Source of the DNA: Begonia masoniana
Lineage: Eukaryota > Streptophyta > Magnoliopsida > Cucurbitales > Begoniaceae
Length of the DNA stretch: 64,000 bases
Direction: 5' to 3'
NCBI GenBank assembly: GCA_022432975.1
Contig: CM039511.1
Coordinates: forward strand, 18,998,557 to 19,062,556
Position 1 is the stretch's first letter. Every line of letters starts with the position of its first letter. Of the stretch, positions 22,671 through 33,739 are shown piece after piece. Under the pieces are notes generated by a model. It was not told the origin of the DNA. It worked only from the letters and a program-made list of their open reading frames with translations, and did no database searches. A program made the translations under genes and the position numbers.

Positions 22671-23709
22671 GCAGGGCAGTTCGGGTTTGGTAAAATTGGT
22701 TAATCAAATTGTTCTCAATTGATAAATGGTTTTGGTATGTTAAAGTAGACTCATTGTGTGAACTATGGCTTTAGAATTGATGCAATTGAATAAGTATATT
22801 TAACGATATGATTTTTCAAAGTTGAGGCAAAAAACTGTAAAGAGTATTCTGGAAAGTTTCGGTTTTGGTATTTTTAGCCTAATCTAATGGTTTTCAATGG
22901 TTAAAAGGTTTTGACATATTAAAGTAGACATCGTAAGTGAGCTTTGAGATTTGTAATTGAAGCATTTGGATATATATATATACACATTGAGTTATGGATT
23001 TTTGAAGTCAATGCAACATATTGGTCATATTCTAATTTTAATCCAAGAGATGGTTAAATAGGTTATATTATGTTCAAAACCATTATGATTTGGATGCTAA
23101 ATGTGTAATGCATGTGTTATAGGTTTTCAAGTTACAATGATTATTAATCAAGTTGCTATAAATTGTGCTAAGGACATAAGGTAAGTAAATCTATCGTTTA
23201 GAATAGTTAGTTTATGTTTTATTGCATTCTTAGGTGGAGATATCGTCATTTTATACAAATTGGATAATGAATTGTTAAAATTGTTTATTTTTTATTTTAT
23301 TGAAATATTAAAATGTAAAATTTTGAAAATGAGGTTTACGTTGAATTGAACATATTGGTTTTAAATATCAATTGCATGGGTGAGTTGTATTATTTTAAAC
23401 GTGCATAGCATTGGCTTTATAAATGATAAGTGTGTACTTTTCACACTTAATTGTACTTTTTTATACTTGATTCGATTAGTTTTTCTCAAGTGTTTGAGAG
23501 AATTTGACATTTTTAGTGTAAGTGCGCAGATAAAATGAAATAGAGCAGGTTGGAGTTTCAACAAAGAGAATTGGATGATTCTGTTGCATCACGGGGTAAA
23601 ATGAGACAAATTGAGAAGGCAAACCTGTAACGCCCCATTTTCCCAGCAAGTTATTGTCCGCTCTGGGGATTGGGCCGTAACCCAATATCCTCCCCTCACG
23701 GCTTTGTTT

Positions 23710-23800
23710 GGCGAAGACTTCCCAGTCGGTCACCCAACCTGGTACTACTCTCGCCAAAGCACTTTTAACTTTGGAGTTCTTATGGGATCCGTTGTCAATT
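23710..23800 (-). promoter_or_regulatory. 5S rRNA-like Pol III control region in Cassandra LTR (copy a)
   Basis: The minus strand carries 5S-type blocks GGATCCCATAAGAACTCC, AAGTTAAAAGTGCTTTGG, GCGAGAGTAGTACCAGG and TTGGGTGACC. These cover the internal promoter boxes A and C. It is a 5S-derived promoter within an LTR, not a 5S gene. Confidence 0.92.
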
Positions 23801-24155
23801 GTACTCCAAAACGCATCTTGCTATCTTGGGAGGGTCTCTTTACATATATTTCATTTCCACATACTTCCCCAAGCGATGTGGGATTGTGACGACCCCTTTT
23901 TACGACCCGTCACCTTCCGGTTTGCCCGCACGGACGTACCGCCATCCGGGTTCCGGTTCGTACAGCCATCGTACACATACTTATACATCCGGGTCATCAC
24001 AATCACCCCCCTCGGGGGTCTAACATCCTCGTTGGCCACATTTTTGGTTGAGTACAGGCTCTGAAACCATTTGTAACGCCCCATTTTTCCAGCATGATAT
24101 TGTTCGCTCTGGAGATTGGGTCGTAGCCCAATATCCTCCCCTCACGGCTTTGTTT

Positions 24156-24246
24156 GGCGAAGACTTCCCAGTCAGTCACCCAACCTGGTACTACTCTCGC
24201 CGAAGCACTTTTAACTTCGGAGTTCTTATGGGATCCGTTGTCAATT
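24156..24246 (-). promoter_or_regulatory. 5S rRNA-like Pol III control region in Cassandra LTR (copy b)
   Basis: Same blocks as the other LTR (AGTTAAAAGTGCTTCGGCG, GAGAGTAGTACCAGG, TTGGGTGACTGACTGG) with a few substitutions. Confidence 0.92.
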
Positions 24247-26299
24247 GTGCTCCAAAACGCGTCTTGCTATCTTGGGAGGGTCTCTTTACATATATTTCAT
24301 TTCCACATACTTCTCTAAGCGATGTGGGATTGTGACGACCCCTTTTTATGACCCGTCACCTTCCGGTTCGCCCGCGCGGACGTACTGCCATCCGGGTTCC
24401 GGTTCGTGCAGCCATCGTACACATACTTACACATCCGGGTCATCACAAAACCCGAAGCAGTGTCGATCGGTCGCCACATTTGAGCGATCGATCGGTTAAA
24501 ACACCAAAATTTGACAAAAATGGAGAGGAAACAAGAAGCTGTGCCGATTGATTAGAAAAATGTGAGCAATCGATCTGCTAAACATGAGAAAAATTGAAGT
24601 TTAAAAGAAACAAGCATTTCATTTAAGACGTAGCCGAACTATGATTGTTTAGTATTTCATTTAATTCAGTTTATTGATATTCTATTCCAATTATGTGTTG
24701 AGTAAACTATTATTGTTCTTACTGCTTGCAATTGCCTGATCAACAATAGCATGATTGTAGGATTATTTTGAGATCGAGAGGTGAAAAATAATTGTGCAAT
24801 TGAATAGTTCACCATGAAAAGGATTTTAGACTAGAGATAGCTAAGACATTCATGTGGTATTTTAATATCTTGTTCGTAATGTATTCAATTAATTGTTAGT
24901 GTTAGAGACCGAGATGTAATAATCCGTTAATTAGATAAGTTTGTCATTACTCTAAATATACTTGCAAAATTGCCATCAACATATAGGAATAGATATTAAT
25001 AAATTGGATTAGTAATATTAAATATGATTAATTAAGGTGAAATCTAAAGCCCTAAGTTTTCTTATTTTACATTGTACGATTTGATTCAAGTTTCTGTTAT
25101 TTAATTAAGTTCTCCTGCTTTATTTTAATCAAAAATCATTGAAATCTTGTTATTCATTTTAAATTAGAGTAAAATTTGTTCATTAATTAGCAGAAAATAG
25201 TCTTCGTGGGTTCGACTTGTATTTATACACTTTATTACTTTTGCGACACATTCACTTCCGTTCGTAGTATTTTTTGCAATAATAAATATTTTAAAGCATG
25301 CATTTTAGGAATGAAGAGTTTGGAAGTCTTGGAAACACAGGAACCCAATGGACTAGACTTGCCTCTTCGTGTGCGATGATTATGACTATGAAACTAAGTA
25401 GGAGATTAATTATATCTCTTCCTAGGGTTGAAAGTCCCTAAATCTCGAAAGGGAGAAATGCAAGAGGGTTCTACAGTCTTACCGGAGAAAGCTCAGGAAC
25501 TTGTAGGGGTGTGTGATGGTCATATATGATCGGTTTAGAGTGAATTGCATCTTGACATTTACAATTGAATGTTAAAAGCTGCTTTTGGAAATTTGATCAA
25601 AAGAAGGTTTTAAATCGTGCAAACTTATTTATATTTGCACTGGATTGATTTAATTGTTGAAAATGGTTTGAACAGTGGTTGATAGATTTTTAAAAGGTTG
25701 AATACAAACTTGCATATATTTTATAAAAATTACATGGATTTCAAAGCATGATTGTTTTAAAATTTAGATTTCAAAATAATCGATGTTATGAAGAGGATGG
25801 AGAATGGTCTTAATAGTGTGGATAGAGTCTGAGTTAGCTATTTTAACTGCTGATTTATTTGCTGGGCGTAAAGCTCATTATGTGGATATTGTATATTTTT
25901 CAGATATCGAGAACGTTCACTGTGACGATAAAGCAAAGATAATATAAAATTGATAAAGAGGCTTAGGCGAGCCATCGAGGTAGATGGTTCTTCTTTTTGA
26001 GATGGGACAGGGATTTTAGTTTTAATATGCATAAACTCTTTTTGAACAATCACGTGTGTGTGACATAGTTATTCTGTAATAGCTTCGGTGGAATACTCTA
26101 ATGAGGATGTAAAAACTTTGATGTAAATATTTGAATGTATAGTATAAATATTGTTTGGAGGTTATTGGAAATATCTTAATTTAGGATATCAGGTTCAAGA
26201 AATGGGCAATTGATAAAAAGACAAACGGATCCATGCAAAAGTAAAATCAAATTTTGTTCCAACCTGGTCTGATTCTGGTGAAAGAATCGGGTCTTGATA

Positions 26300-26882
26300 G
26301 GAGTGCTACCCAAACGCCGACCGAAACCCGACATTCTCCTGAAGCCCTCAGTCCAAATCGCGATTCGTGATTCTGAGCTTCATAAATTCTAAATCGTGAG
26401 TGATTCACCGACGAACCTCTGTAGAATGACAACGACTCTTCGGCAAACCTCCATCTATGCCTCACAAAGTTCCGTCAACTTCTGCCATCTTTAGACTCCA
26501 TAGTCACAAGTCACAACTCCCAAGCACTCTCAAGTTACAACTCCGCAGTCCGCTGTCGTTGTAAGCCTCTTCTTTCAACCCTTTAATGTGTATGTGTTCA
26601 ATTTTATGATTATGCGCTATGTTTGCTGTGATTTGTAGAAGGTTTCTCGTCTGTTTGTTGTTGATTATCTGCCGCATGAGCTCTCTCACTCACTCACCGT
26701 GAGTGTGCACACACTCATAGTTGCACTTGCAGTCGCACACAGCACAGGCACAATGTGCTTCACATTGTGAGTGCGTTGCACTTGCACACAACACAATATT
26801 CATTTCAAAAGTAATGTGTTTTTATTATTATTTTTTTCAATGGTAGAGATGTGCACTCTTTTTGTTCATGTTGAAAAGTGAA
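26300..26882 (+). other. Upstream region of the hAT element, noncoding
   Basis: A C-rich leader-like stretch (CTCACAAAGTTCCGTCAACTT...) with a possible 5' splice site TTGTAAGCC at about 26558, then CACA-rich DNA up to the transposase ATG. It may be an untranslated leader with an intron. I could not identify a 5' terminal inverted repeat. Confidence 0.4.
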
Positions 26883-27307
26883 ATGAGTGGTAGTAATATT
26901 AATACAAGAAAAAGAATATTAAAATTTGGGACTTGGGAGCACTTTACATGAGTTGAAGATAGTGATCCTAAGAATCCTAAAGCTAAATGCAACTATGGCG
27001 GTCAACTTTACACATGTCATACAAGAAAGAATGGTACATCAAATATGACAAGAAATTTATGTGCATGTAAAAAGTATTTGGCAAGACTAGATAGCAAACA
27101 AAAGACATTACATTTTGTTAAGAAAAAGGAAGAATGCTCTAAAGTGTCAACATTTACGTAGTCAAGTGGAAGTAACTATATTGCTAGAATGCTGATTAAA
27201 GATGAATTGCCTATGAGAATGGTTGAATGGAAAGATTTCAAAGAATTGCTTGAATATTTTCAAGGCTCGTTTGTTATGCCATCGAGTAGAACGGTTGGAA
27301 GAGATAT
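26883..27307 (+). pseudogene. hAT transposase, N-terminal BED zinc-finger part
   Basis: ATG at 26883, then ILKFGTWEHFT, a TGA stop at about 26949, and VEDSDPKNPKAKCNYGGQLY, CHTRKNGTSNMTRNLCACKK. This matches the BED-finger start of plant hAT (RICESLEEPER-like) transposases. The finger is damaged: the second cysteine of the CxxC pair is glycine (CNYG). A second stop follows near 27162. The frame is cut at 27308 by a solo LTR within SSRTVGRDI. Confidence 0.88.
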
Positions 27308-27980
27308 TGTAACGCCCCCGAACCCACCCTGGTTCGGAGCGCTACTTTGCTAACCAATCCCACATTAAACTGACTCCCAAACATAAAAGGAAACGGACAC
27401 ATCTGAATTTAAAACTAAACTCCCAAAACTCTCTTAAGTCATACCTAGCTGCCTAGACTCACTAATTACTCTTAATCCTAACCTTTAAACACCACGGCGT
27501 CCTTCCCGAAAATTTCGGCAAAGTAATGCCTGAAAATGGCGCCTCCAAAATGCTAGGTACCTGCAAACGAATAAATCCCCAAGCAGATCCAGTATACTCT
27601 TAGACAACTATCCATCCACTCAACTATCCAGCATACTAAATCTCCAATAACAGAAAAGAAAGAAACTATAACACTCACATCCCTAAATAAAGAAAGTCCA
27701 CAGTACAAGGCGATACATCACCCTTAACTATGACTAAATACCACAAATATACATAGCTATACCACAACTATCAAAAACATCAACCAAAATGATTTAAGCA
27801 TTTCCATCATTTCTACAAACAGTCATCTACAACAAACTACTAAAATGTAAAATCTCACACTCTCCTGAAGACCATGGTCGAGGCGCCCCGACAACTACCC
27901 GCACCGGCATGCCTCGTACTCCTCCGACTGCTGCCTAGTCCTGGGCTGTCTCCTCTACCTCACCTGTAAAAAACCCGCCA

Positions 27981-28705
27981 CCTACACCATAGAACACAAA
28001 AGTAAGCCTAACGCTTAGCAAGTAGGGAAAGAATGCACAACAACACACTAAATGCTCGACTCAACCCTAACATGCAGTTTCTACTCACTCTGTTGCTTTC
28101 TTTTCATTTCGGTTGCAATTATCTTTCACTTTCATGTGAATCAAGTAGGCACACGTCCCAACACAATCCTGGACGGCCACGCCTTGACCCACGGAGCAAG
28201 ACCGGAGGCACACACCCCAACACAATCCTGGACGGCCAACCAAATCTTCCCCAATCGATCGTAGAATCCTCATTGTGCCTTCAAGCACGAACATATCGAG
28301 GTATTCATACTCACGACGCATTACGTACATTAGCATAGCATCTCAAGCAAAATACCTCGTAGGGTGCTCAGCGAGCCACGAGCCCACGAGACTATTCTAC
28401 TCGAGACCAGTTGCATAGCATCTCTAGTAAAATACCTCGCGGGGTGCTCAACGAGCCACGAGCCCACGAGACTATTCTACTCGAGACCAGTTTGCATATC
28501 GATTTACTTATCTTTCAATTCATTCTCACCGCTCAAGCATGCAAAACACGTGGTTTCGTAGTTAGAAAACGATGATGTATGACACACAATGCATAACACA
28601 ATTGAAAACACAACAACCAAATACAACAAACAAACAAACAAACAACTAATCCCTACCGTCCTATGGTGTAGGCCCGAAGGCAACAAACACGCATCCACTA
28701 CTTAC
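27981..28705 (-). other. Conserved LTR module (copy 6)
   Basis: Minus strand: GTAAGT at 28705-28700. Hairpin a is GCC-TTCG-GGC at 28681-28672. The stem CCTACACCATAGGAC (28672-28658) pairs with GTTCTATGGTGTAGG (27995-27981), one mismatch. Hairpin b is TAAGC-GTTAG-GCTTA at 28017-28003. Confidence 0.65.
28140..28500 (-). repeat. Two short tandem repeat pairs within the LTR
   Basis: CCCAACACAATCCTGGACGG occurs twice (about 28157 and 28213). AATACCTCG...GGGTGCTCARCGAGCCACG occurs twice (about 28350 and 28432, period about 83 bp). They lie in the loop of the LTR module. Confidence 0.85.
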
Positions 28706-29497
28706 CTGGGGTCCTAGCTCGCTGAGGGTACTCGATTACCTGTCCATCTACAGCTCGACCTACGATAAATATTCATCAAACCATTAAACCATCAAGCCTA
28801 CATCTACTAATTACTCTCAAACTCCTATTTCTAGCCTAATCCAATGAAAGCCTAACTAAATGGGCCACCAATTTGGGTTCGGTAAAAACCGACCCGAAAC
28901 TTCAAACGTGCATAACTTTCACGTCGGTTATCGGAATCAAACGATTCCAGCGGCCACGTACTCCTCTAATTACCTATTTTAACATGCCAAAAGGAATTTT
29001 AAAACAAACGACTCTAGCTAGGTCAAATTGACAAAAACCCGAACTGCCCCTTAACCCGTAATTTCCCCTTTTTCGATTTTTCATCAAATCTCACTCAATT
29101 CCTCACTAATCAACCACAAATACCCTCAATTAGCATAATTTAACCAAAAATCCCGAGATTTCAAGCAAAACCCGAAATGCCCCAAAGAGGGCTTTCTGAA
29201 TTTCGCCCAATTCGGGCTCCTCACGGCCAATCAACCATAGCCGGTCCAGGGGTCAGCAAACCCATGCCGGAGGCGGCCAATTTAGGCCGGTGATCGGAGC
29301 TCAATCGAGCTCGTCACTCCCGGTCTCCAACAGAACCGAAAACATGGCTAAAACCAACTTACCGGTTCGGTTCGTGCGAGGAGTCAGCCGGAAGCTCCTC
29401 GTCGCCGTCGCCTGGCCGGAGACGTCGAGGCATTGCGGCGGTCTAGGTCGGCGATCATCGCCCCTCACCGTTCTCCCCTCTCCCCTGCCTCCTCGCG

Positions 29498-29529
29498 AAC
29501 AACAGAATAGCTTCGACTATTCTGTTGTT
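29498..29529 (-). other. Perfect 13-bp hairpin in LTR
   Basis: AACAACAGAATAG, a six-base loop, then CTATTCTGTTGTT, next to T-runs. Compared with 16833-16867, two G-C pairs are replaced by A-T pairs with both sides changed. Confidence 0.88.
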
Positions 29530-29807
29530 TTCTTTTATTTTTTTTTAAATAATAATAATAATAAGTATAATAATAAAACTAACACAATTTCTTTAATTAA
29601 ACGTTTTGCCCTCCCGTATTTTTGGTCAATATGAATTTCGTTAAATCTCATTATTAAATTAACCTAATCCCCAACTTAATTTCAATCAACTTTATTCACT
29701 TTACATTTCAATTAATTAAAACTCAATTACTTAAAACAACATATTTTATTATTCTTTTATAATATCCCTCATTTAATTCATTCTAAATTCGCGGGTGTTA
29801 CAGATAT

Positions 29808-31221
29808 TGAGATGATATACAATAAAAAAAACGTCTGTTGAAAGAGTACATCGAGAAAAGTTGTCAAAAAGTATGCTTGACTACATATACTTGGACTTCA
29901 AATCAAAATATCAATTATATGGTATTAATGAGACCATTTGTTAATGGCGATTGGAAATTGCATTAGAAGATTTTAAATTTTTGTCAGATTGATAACCATA
30001 AAGACGAAATCATTAGAAACATACTTGAAAAATGTTTGCTTGATTGGGGAACTGAGAATTTGTTCATTATTACTTTTGGTAACGCATCTTCGAATGATGT
30101 TGCCATTTCATATTTGGTTAAGAGTTTGTGACATAGGAAATGTTTGGTTTTAGATGTAGAATGCATTCCTATATGTTGTTTTGCTCATATTTTAAACTTG
30201 ATTGTTAATAATGAACTGAAAGAACATAAAAATTAAATTAGTACAAAAGGTGTTAAAGTATGTTAAATCTTCACTATGACGGTTACAACAATTTAAGAGT
30301 CATATTGATAGCCTCAAAGTTACAGTAAGAGTAATGTAAGTCTTGATGTGTTTAATCGATGGAACTCGATGTACCTGATCTTAGAGAATGCTAAAATGTA
30401 TACAAAATATTTTTTAAAAATTAGAAGAATGTGATAGGAATTTCGTATTGGACATGGGAGAGAAAGGGCATCCTACAAACAAAGATTAGGCTAACATTCG
30501 AGAATTTGGGAAGTTTTTGAACTTGTTTTATGACACAACTATCAAAGTTTCCGCTTCATTGCATATTATTTCAAATTTGTATGTTAGTAAAGTATGTGAG
30601 GTGAACATGATTATTCAAAGGTATGCAAAGGGTGATAATGTGTTATTAAGAAGAATGACTCTTGGAATGCTGAACAAGTTTGACAAGTATTGGAGAAGTT
30701 TTGACAAGATCAATTCTTTTGTCTTTGTAGCATTTTTATTTGATCCACGATGCAAATCAAAATTCTTAAAAGATTGTACGAGGATTTTTCTAGGTAAAGA
30801 ACGAGCTTGAGATCTTATGAATAGATACTTTAATGAAAATTTATATTTAGAGTACAAAGGTGTTGAGTTTCTGAGTTCAAGCATTTTTATAAATTCACTA
30901 AAGGCTACTACTCTTGTCTTCTCTACATATTTTGATAATTCACTTGAGTATGATACTTCAAATAATATGTCTAAATTTGATGAGTATTCGAGTGATAAAG
31001 TTAAAAAATACTCGGACAATTTAGACATTTTAGCATGGTGGAAAGTGAACTCGCATAAATATCCAACTTTGAGTCAAGTAGCAAGAGATGTGTTGATTAT
31101 TCCTATTTTTACTATCGCTTCAAAGTCAGCATTTAATTGTGGTGGTCGTATTATTAACTCATCTCGTACCTCTTTATTACTAACAACAGTTGAAGCTATT
31201 ATTTGCACTCAAAATTGGATC
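29808..31221 (+). pseudogene. hAT transposase, catalytic domain, inactive
   Basis: Reads in several frames: KSCQKVCLTTYTWTS, NINYMVL, DWKLH, ILNFCQIDNHKDE, LLDWGTENLF, ASSNDVAISYL, LDVECIPICCFAHILNLIV; then an open part 30517-31221 with FDPRCKSKFL, LDILAWWKVNSHKYPTLSQV, ARDVLIIPIFTIASKSAF, GGRIINSSR and TTVEAIICTQNWI. All three acidic positions are altered: LTTDTW to LTTYTW, the VDNASSND Asp to Gly, and the Glu of the SESAFS-type block to Lys. Frameshifts and stops abound. Split at 31222 by an LTR. Confidence 0.9.
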
Positions 31222-32288
31222 TGTAACACCCGGTTTCTATTAACCGATTTACCTTTTTCATTTTTTTTTAGAATGCTTTAAAATTTAAATTTGGGTGATT
31301 TAGTGATTAGGTTAATAAGTGAATGAGTAAGGACAAAATGGTAAATTGCAATTTATTGTGGATAACGTATTTAAGGGAGGGTTTAATAAGGTTTAGCCGC
31401 CACTGTCTCCTCATTTTTCCTTTCTCGATATTCAGCTCAAGCTCACCAGAGCTCCAGGCGATTTTCCCTCCGACTTCTCCAGTGATTTCTCCGACTTAGG
31501 TGAGTTCCTTCATTTTCTTTATGACTCGACGGTTAGATAGCAGAGGGAGTGCAATGTATGTGTTTTTGGGAGTGTTGTGAATGTGTGTAGTTTCGGGTTT
31601 AGTGCAGAATCGGGAATGCACAAAGATCTGGGCTTCCAAATTAATTTCCTTAGACTCTTGGATAGTTTAGAATGAAGTATAACTAATACACTGTCTACGG
31701 TTTTAGGTTCGAGCAAACCCGAAGTGGTAAGCAACCAAACAATTTCCAGGAATCCAGGTAAGTAATGTATGCATGTGCCTTCGGGCCTACATCACAAAAC
31801 ATTAGGATTATGCATTGTGCGAATGAGTTTGTATGACATGCATCATGTTTTTATGAAAGATTACGAAAAATGAATTTTCATGTAAAGAATGGTAAGGCAT
31901 AAACCGAATGTGACAGATCAGCTATTAAGGGAATGCATCCGCCTCTTAATCGAGTAGAGGATGTATAACATTGGGAGAATTGATCCCACTCCCAAGGGAA
32001 CTGAGGGATCAGAATAGCTATTAAGGGAACTCATCCTGTAACACCCGGATTTTTTTTGGAAGAATTAATTAAATTATCTTATGATTAATTAGTCACTTAG
32101 TTGTCAGATCTTTGAGAGCGCAGATGGAGGAGTTTAAACAGAGCATGGAGAGAGAGTCGATTTATAGAAATTGGCTGACGAAGAAAAGAATTTATCAGAA
32201 TCTTGGAAGGGCAAAACGATAAATGTTATTATTATTATTTTTTTTGTTTTAAAAAAAAATTAAATTAACATTTAATTTTTTTTTTAAA

Positions 32289-32325
32289 ACAGACGAACGG
32301 CTTCTCGAAGAAGCCATTCGTCTGT
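32289..32325 (+). other. 17-bp hairpin in gypsy-A 5' LTR
   Basis: ACAGACGAACGGCTTCT, loop CGA, then AGAAGCCATTCGTCTGT; one C-A mismatch in 17 pairs. Confidence 0.9.
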
Positions 32326-33009
32326 CATTCTTCGTGGGCAGAGAACAGGGCAGGGGAGAAGAGAGGGAGCGGCGATCAACTGAGCACCGACCACAGACGA
32401 TTCTCGGTGCTCTCCGGCCGGAGTTCGTGGGCGAGCCGATTTCGGCCATCTTCGTGCGTCAGTAAATCGGTAAGGCACGTTTTGTGCCCTGTTCTGTCTC
32501 TGTTTAAGGCCGAGAGGGACGAGCTGGATTGAGCTCCGACTACTGGCCGTTCTTGGCGTTAAATGACCGAGCTTAACGTCGGTGAAGGTTGCCGAGCAAT
32601 GGTGAGCTCGAATTGGGGGAAAAACCGAGGGCTCCAATGTGGAGAATTCGGGTTTTCCTATGTAAAGCTTTAGAATTTTGTTAATTTATACTAATTGGGT
32701 GCGAGGGTGGTCGAATGGTGATGAAACGAGTGAAAATTGATAGAAAATTTGGAAAGGGAAAAATCCCCGGCTTAGGGTAGTTCGGATTTTGCCATTTTTG
32801 ACCTAGCTACGGTTGTTTGTTTTGAATTCTGTTTTGGCAGGTTAAACTAGGTGATTAGGGGAGTATGTGGTCGCTGGAATCGTTCGATTCCGATAACCGA
32901 CCCGTGAGTTATGCGCGTTTAAAGTTTCGGATCGTTTTTTTTTTTACCAAACCCAATTAGCGGCCTGTTTAGTTGAGTTTTAGTTGGGTTAGGGTAGAAA
33001 TAGTAGTTT

Positions 33010-33026
33010 GGGGGGGGGGGGGGGGG
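33010..33026. repeat. G17 homopolymer
   Basis: Seventeen Gs; the other LTR has eight at 39970-39977. Length is uncertain, as such runs are prone to assembly error. Confidence 0.8.
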
Positions 33027-33130
33027 AAGTGGTGAATGTAAGTTTGATTTTGATGAACTTTGAATTTTTGTCGTAGATTGAGCCGTAGGTGGACAAGAAA
33101 CCGAACATCCTCAGCAAGCTAGGACGCCAG

Positions 33131-33739
33131 GTAAGTAGTAGTGTGGGTGTAACGCTTGAGAGTCCCCCAGAAGGGCCTATACCACAGTTGGTTGCATGTT
33201 GTGAGTCGTAAGTACGTTTTGAGTAGTCTGTATGTGATGTGCTTCGCGAATCCTGAGTGAGACTCGGGCCGGAGTGAGGTGCTCCGCGAATTCCGAGTGG
33301 GACTCGGGCCGGAGTGAGGTGCTCTGCAAATTTCGAGTGGGACTCGGGCCGGAGGTGAGGTGCTCCGCGAATTTCGAGTGGGACTCGGGCCGGAAGTGAT
33401 GTGCTCCGCGAATTCCGAGTGCGACTCGGGCCGGAGGTGAGGTGCTCCGCGAATTCCGAGTGGGACTCGGGCCGGAGGTGATGTGTTTCGCGAATTCCGA
33501 GTGAGACTCAGGCCGAAGGAGGTAAGCAGGTTAAGGGTCGTAGGTATGTATGTGATGGGAAGTCGTCGGTAGTTGGTCATGGTATGTAGGTGGTGATTCT
33601 TGTGCAGGTTATGGGTCGTGGCTACGTACGTAAATGTAAAGTCGTAGTTAGTTGGTTATGGTCAGCATGCTTCATGTTTAGATTTCTTTTGCACTCTACT
33701 TTCTAAGCCTTGAGCTTACGGTGTGTTCTGTGGTGTAGG
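33131..33739 (+). other. Conserved LTR module (copy 3)
   Basis: GTAAGT at 33131-33136. Hairpin a is CCC-AGAA-GGG at 33166-33175. The stem CCTATACCACAG (33176-33187) pairs with CTGTGGTGTAGG (33728-33739), one wobble-type mismatch. Hairpin b is TAAGC-CTTGA-GCTTA at 33704-33718. Confidence 0.68.
33239..33522 (+). repeat. 40-41 bp tandem repeat, 7 copies
   Basis: Unit GTGCTCCGCGAATTCCGAGT plus GGGACTCGGGCCGGAGGTGA. The 3' LTR has 11 copies. Confidence 0.97.

Larger units (their letters stand above)
23626..24447 (-). mobile_element. Cassandra TRIM retrotransposon with 5S rRNA-like LTRs, TSD AAACC
   Basis: 822 bp: two 376-bp LTRs (23626-24001 and 24072-24447) around only 70 bp of internal DNA, flanked by AAACC at 23621-23625 and 24448-24452. 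On the minus strand the LTR begins TGTGATGACCC and ends GGGGCGTTACA. Next to it lies a primer site TGGTTTCAGAGC (24058-24069, one base off initiator-Met), then a purine tract GAGGGGGGTGAT. Each LTR carries a 5S rRNA-like segment. There is no coding capacity; such elements depend on other retrotransposons. Known family: Cassandra, widespread in vascular plants. Confidence 0.95.
22668..24610 (+). repeat. Tandem duplication, copy 2, containing Cassandra
   Basis: Begins GGGGCAGGGCAGTTCGGG and repeats copy 1 block by block (ATGGTTTTGGTATGTTAAAG, GATATGATTTTTCAAAG, CATAGCATTGGCTTTATAAA). Cassandra is present only in this copy, so it came after the duplication or into this copy alone. Confidence 0.82.
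23424..25281 (+). mobile_element. Athila/Tat-like solo LTR, TSD ATAAA, with Cassandra inside
   Basis: TGATAAGTGTG at 23424 to TTGCAATA at 25281, flanked by ATAAA at 23419-23423 and 25282-25286. It ends with TTCGTGGGTTCGACTTGTATT...TTTTGCGACA, like the 7306-8767 copy. About 1.03 kb remains once Cassandra and its duplication are removed; a block present in the left copy (about 7650-8080) is partly deleted. Confidence 0.8.
8768..26299 (+). mobile_element. Ty3/gypsy chromovirus 'gypsy-1', old, with nested insertions
   Basis: Plus-strand order: truncated 5' LTR (8768-9628), initiator-Met primer site, gag, protease, RT, RNase H, integrase, chromodomain-like end, purine tract AACAGGGGAAGAA, and 3' LTR (20566-26299 including insertions). 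The two LTRs match from GATGCAAGAG (near 8790 and 25460) to GGGTCTTGACA/GGGTCTTGATA. Pol is interrupted by two solo LTRs and carries many stops and frame changes, so this is the oldest gypsy copy here. The target duplication cannot be checked because the 5' LTR start is missing. Confidence 0.9.
20566..26299 (+). repeat. gypsy-1 3' LTR with nested insertions and duplication
   Basis: Starts TGTAATGGTTCGAAC after the purine tract and ends GTCTTGATA (CA changed to TA). It contains a CT microsatellite, a tandem duplication, an Athila/Tat-like solo LTR and a Cassandra element. Its last 870 bp match the 5' LTR. Confidence 0.82.
27308..29802 (-). mobile_element. Solo LTR of a gypsy chromovirus, minus strand, TSD GATAT
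   Basis: The plus strand starts TGTAACGCCCCCGAACC and ends GCGGGTGTTACA, flanked by GATAT at 27303-27307 and 29803-29807. On the minus strand it is homologous to the 11488-14499 LTR (GGTAAGTAGTGGATGCG, GCCTTCGGGCCTACACCATA). It interrupts the hAT transposase. There is no coding content. Confidence 0.93.

Noticed and set aside
23710..23800. A genuine 5S rRNA gene
   Set aside because: The segment lies within an LTR, is duplicated in the partner LTR, and is diverged and incomplete; Cassandra explains it.
28033..28338. 101-codon plus-strand open frame starting MHNNTLNARL
   Set aside because: Lies in the repeat loop of the LTR module and is antisense to the element; no similarity that I recognise.
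29290..29634. 114-codon plus-strand open frame with a proline-rich stretch
   Set aside because: Antisense within a minus-strand solo LTR leader; no domain.
33119..33580. 153-codon minus-strand open frame with repeated ARVPLGI/PSPTRNSR-like text (also at 39954-40379)
   Set aside because: Translation of the 41-bp tandem repeat in both LTRs; the number of units simply follows repeat number.
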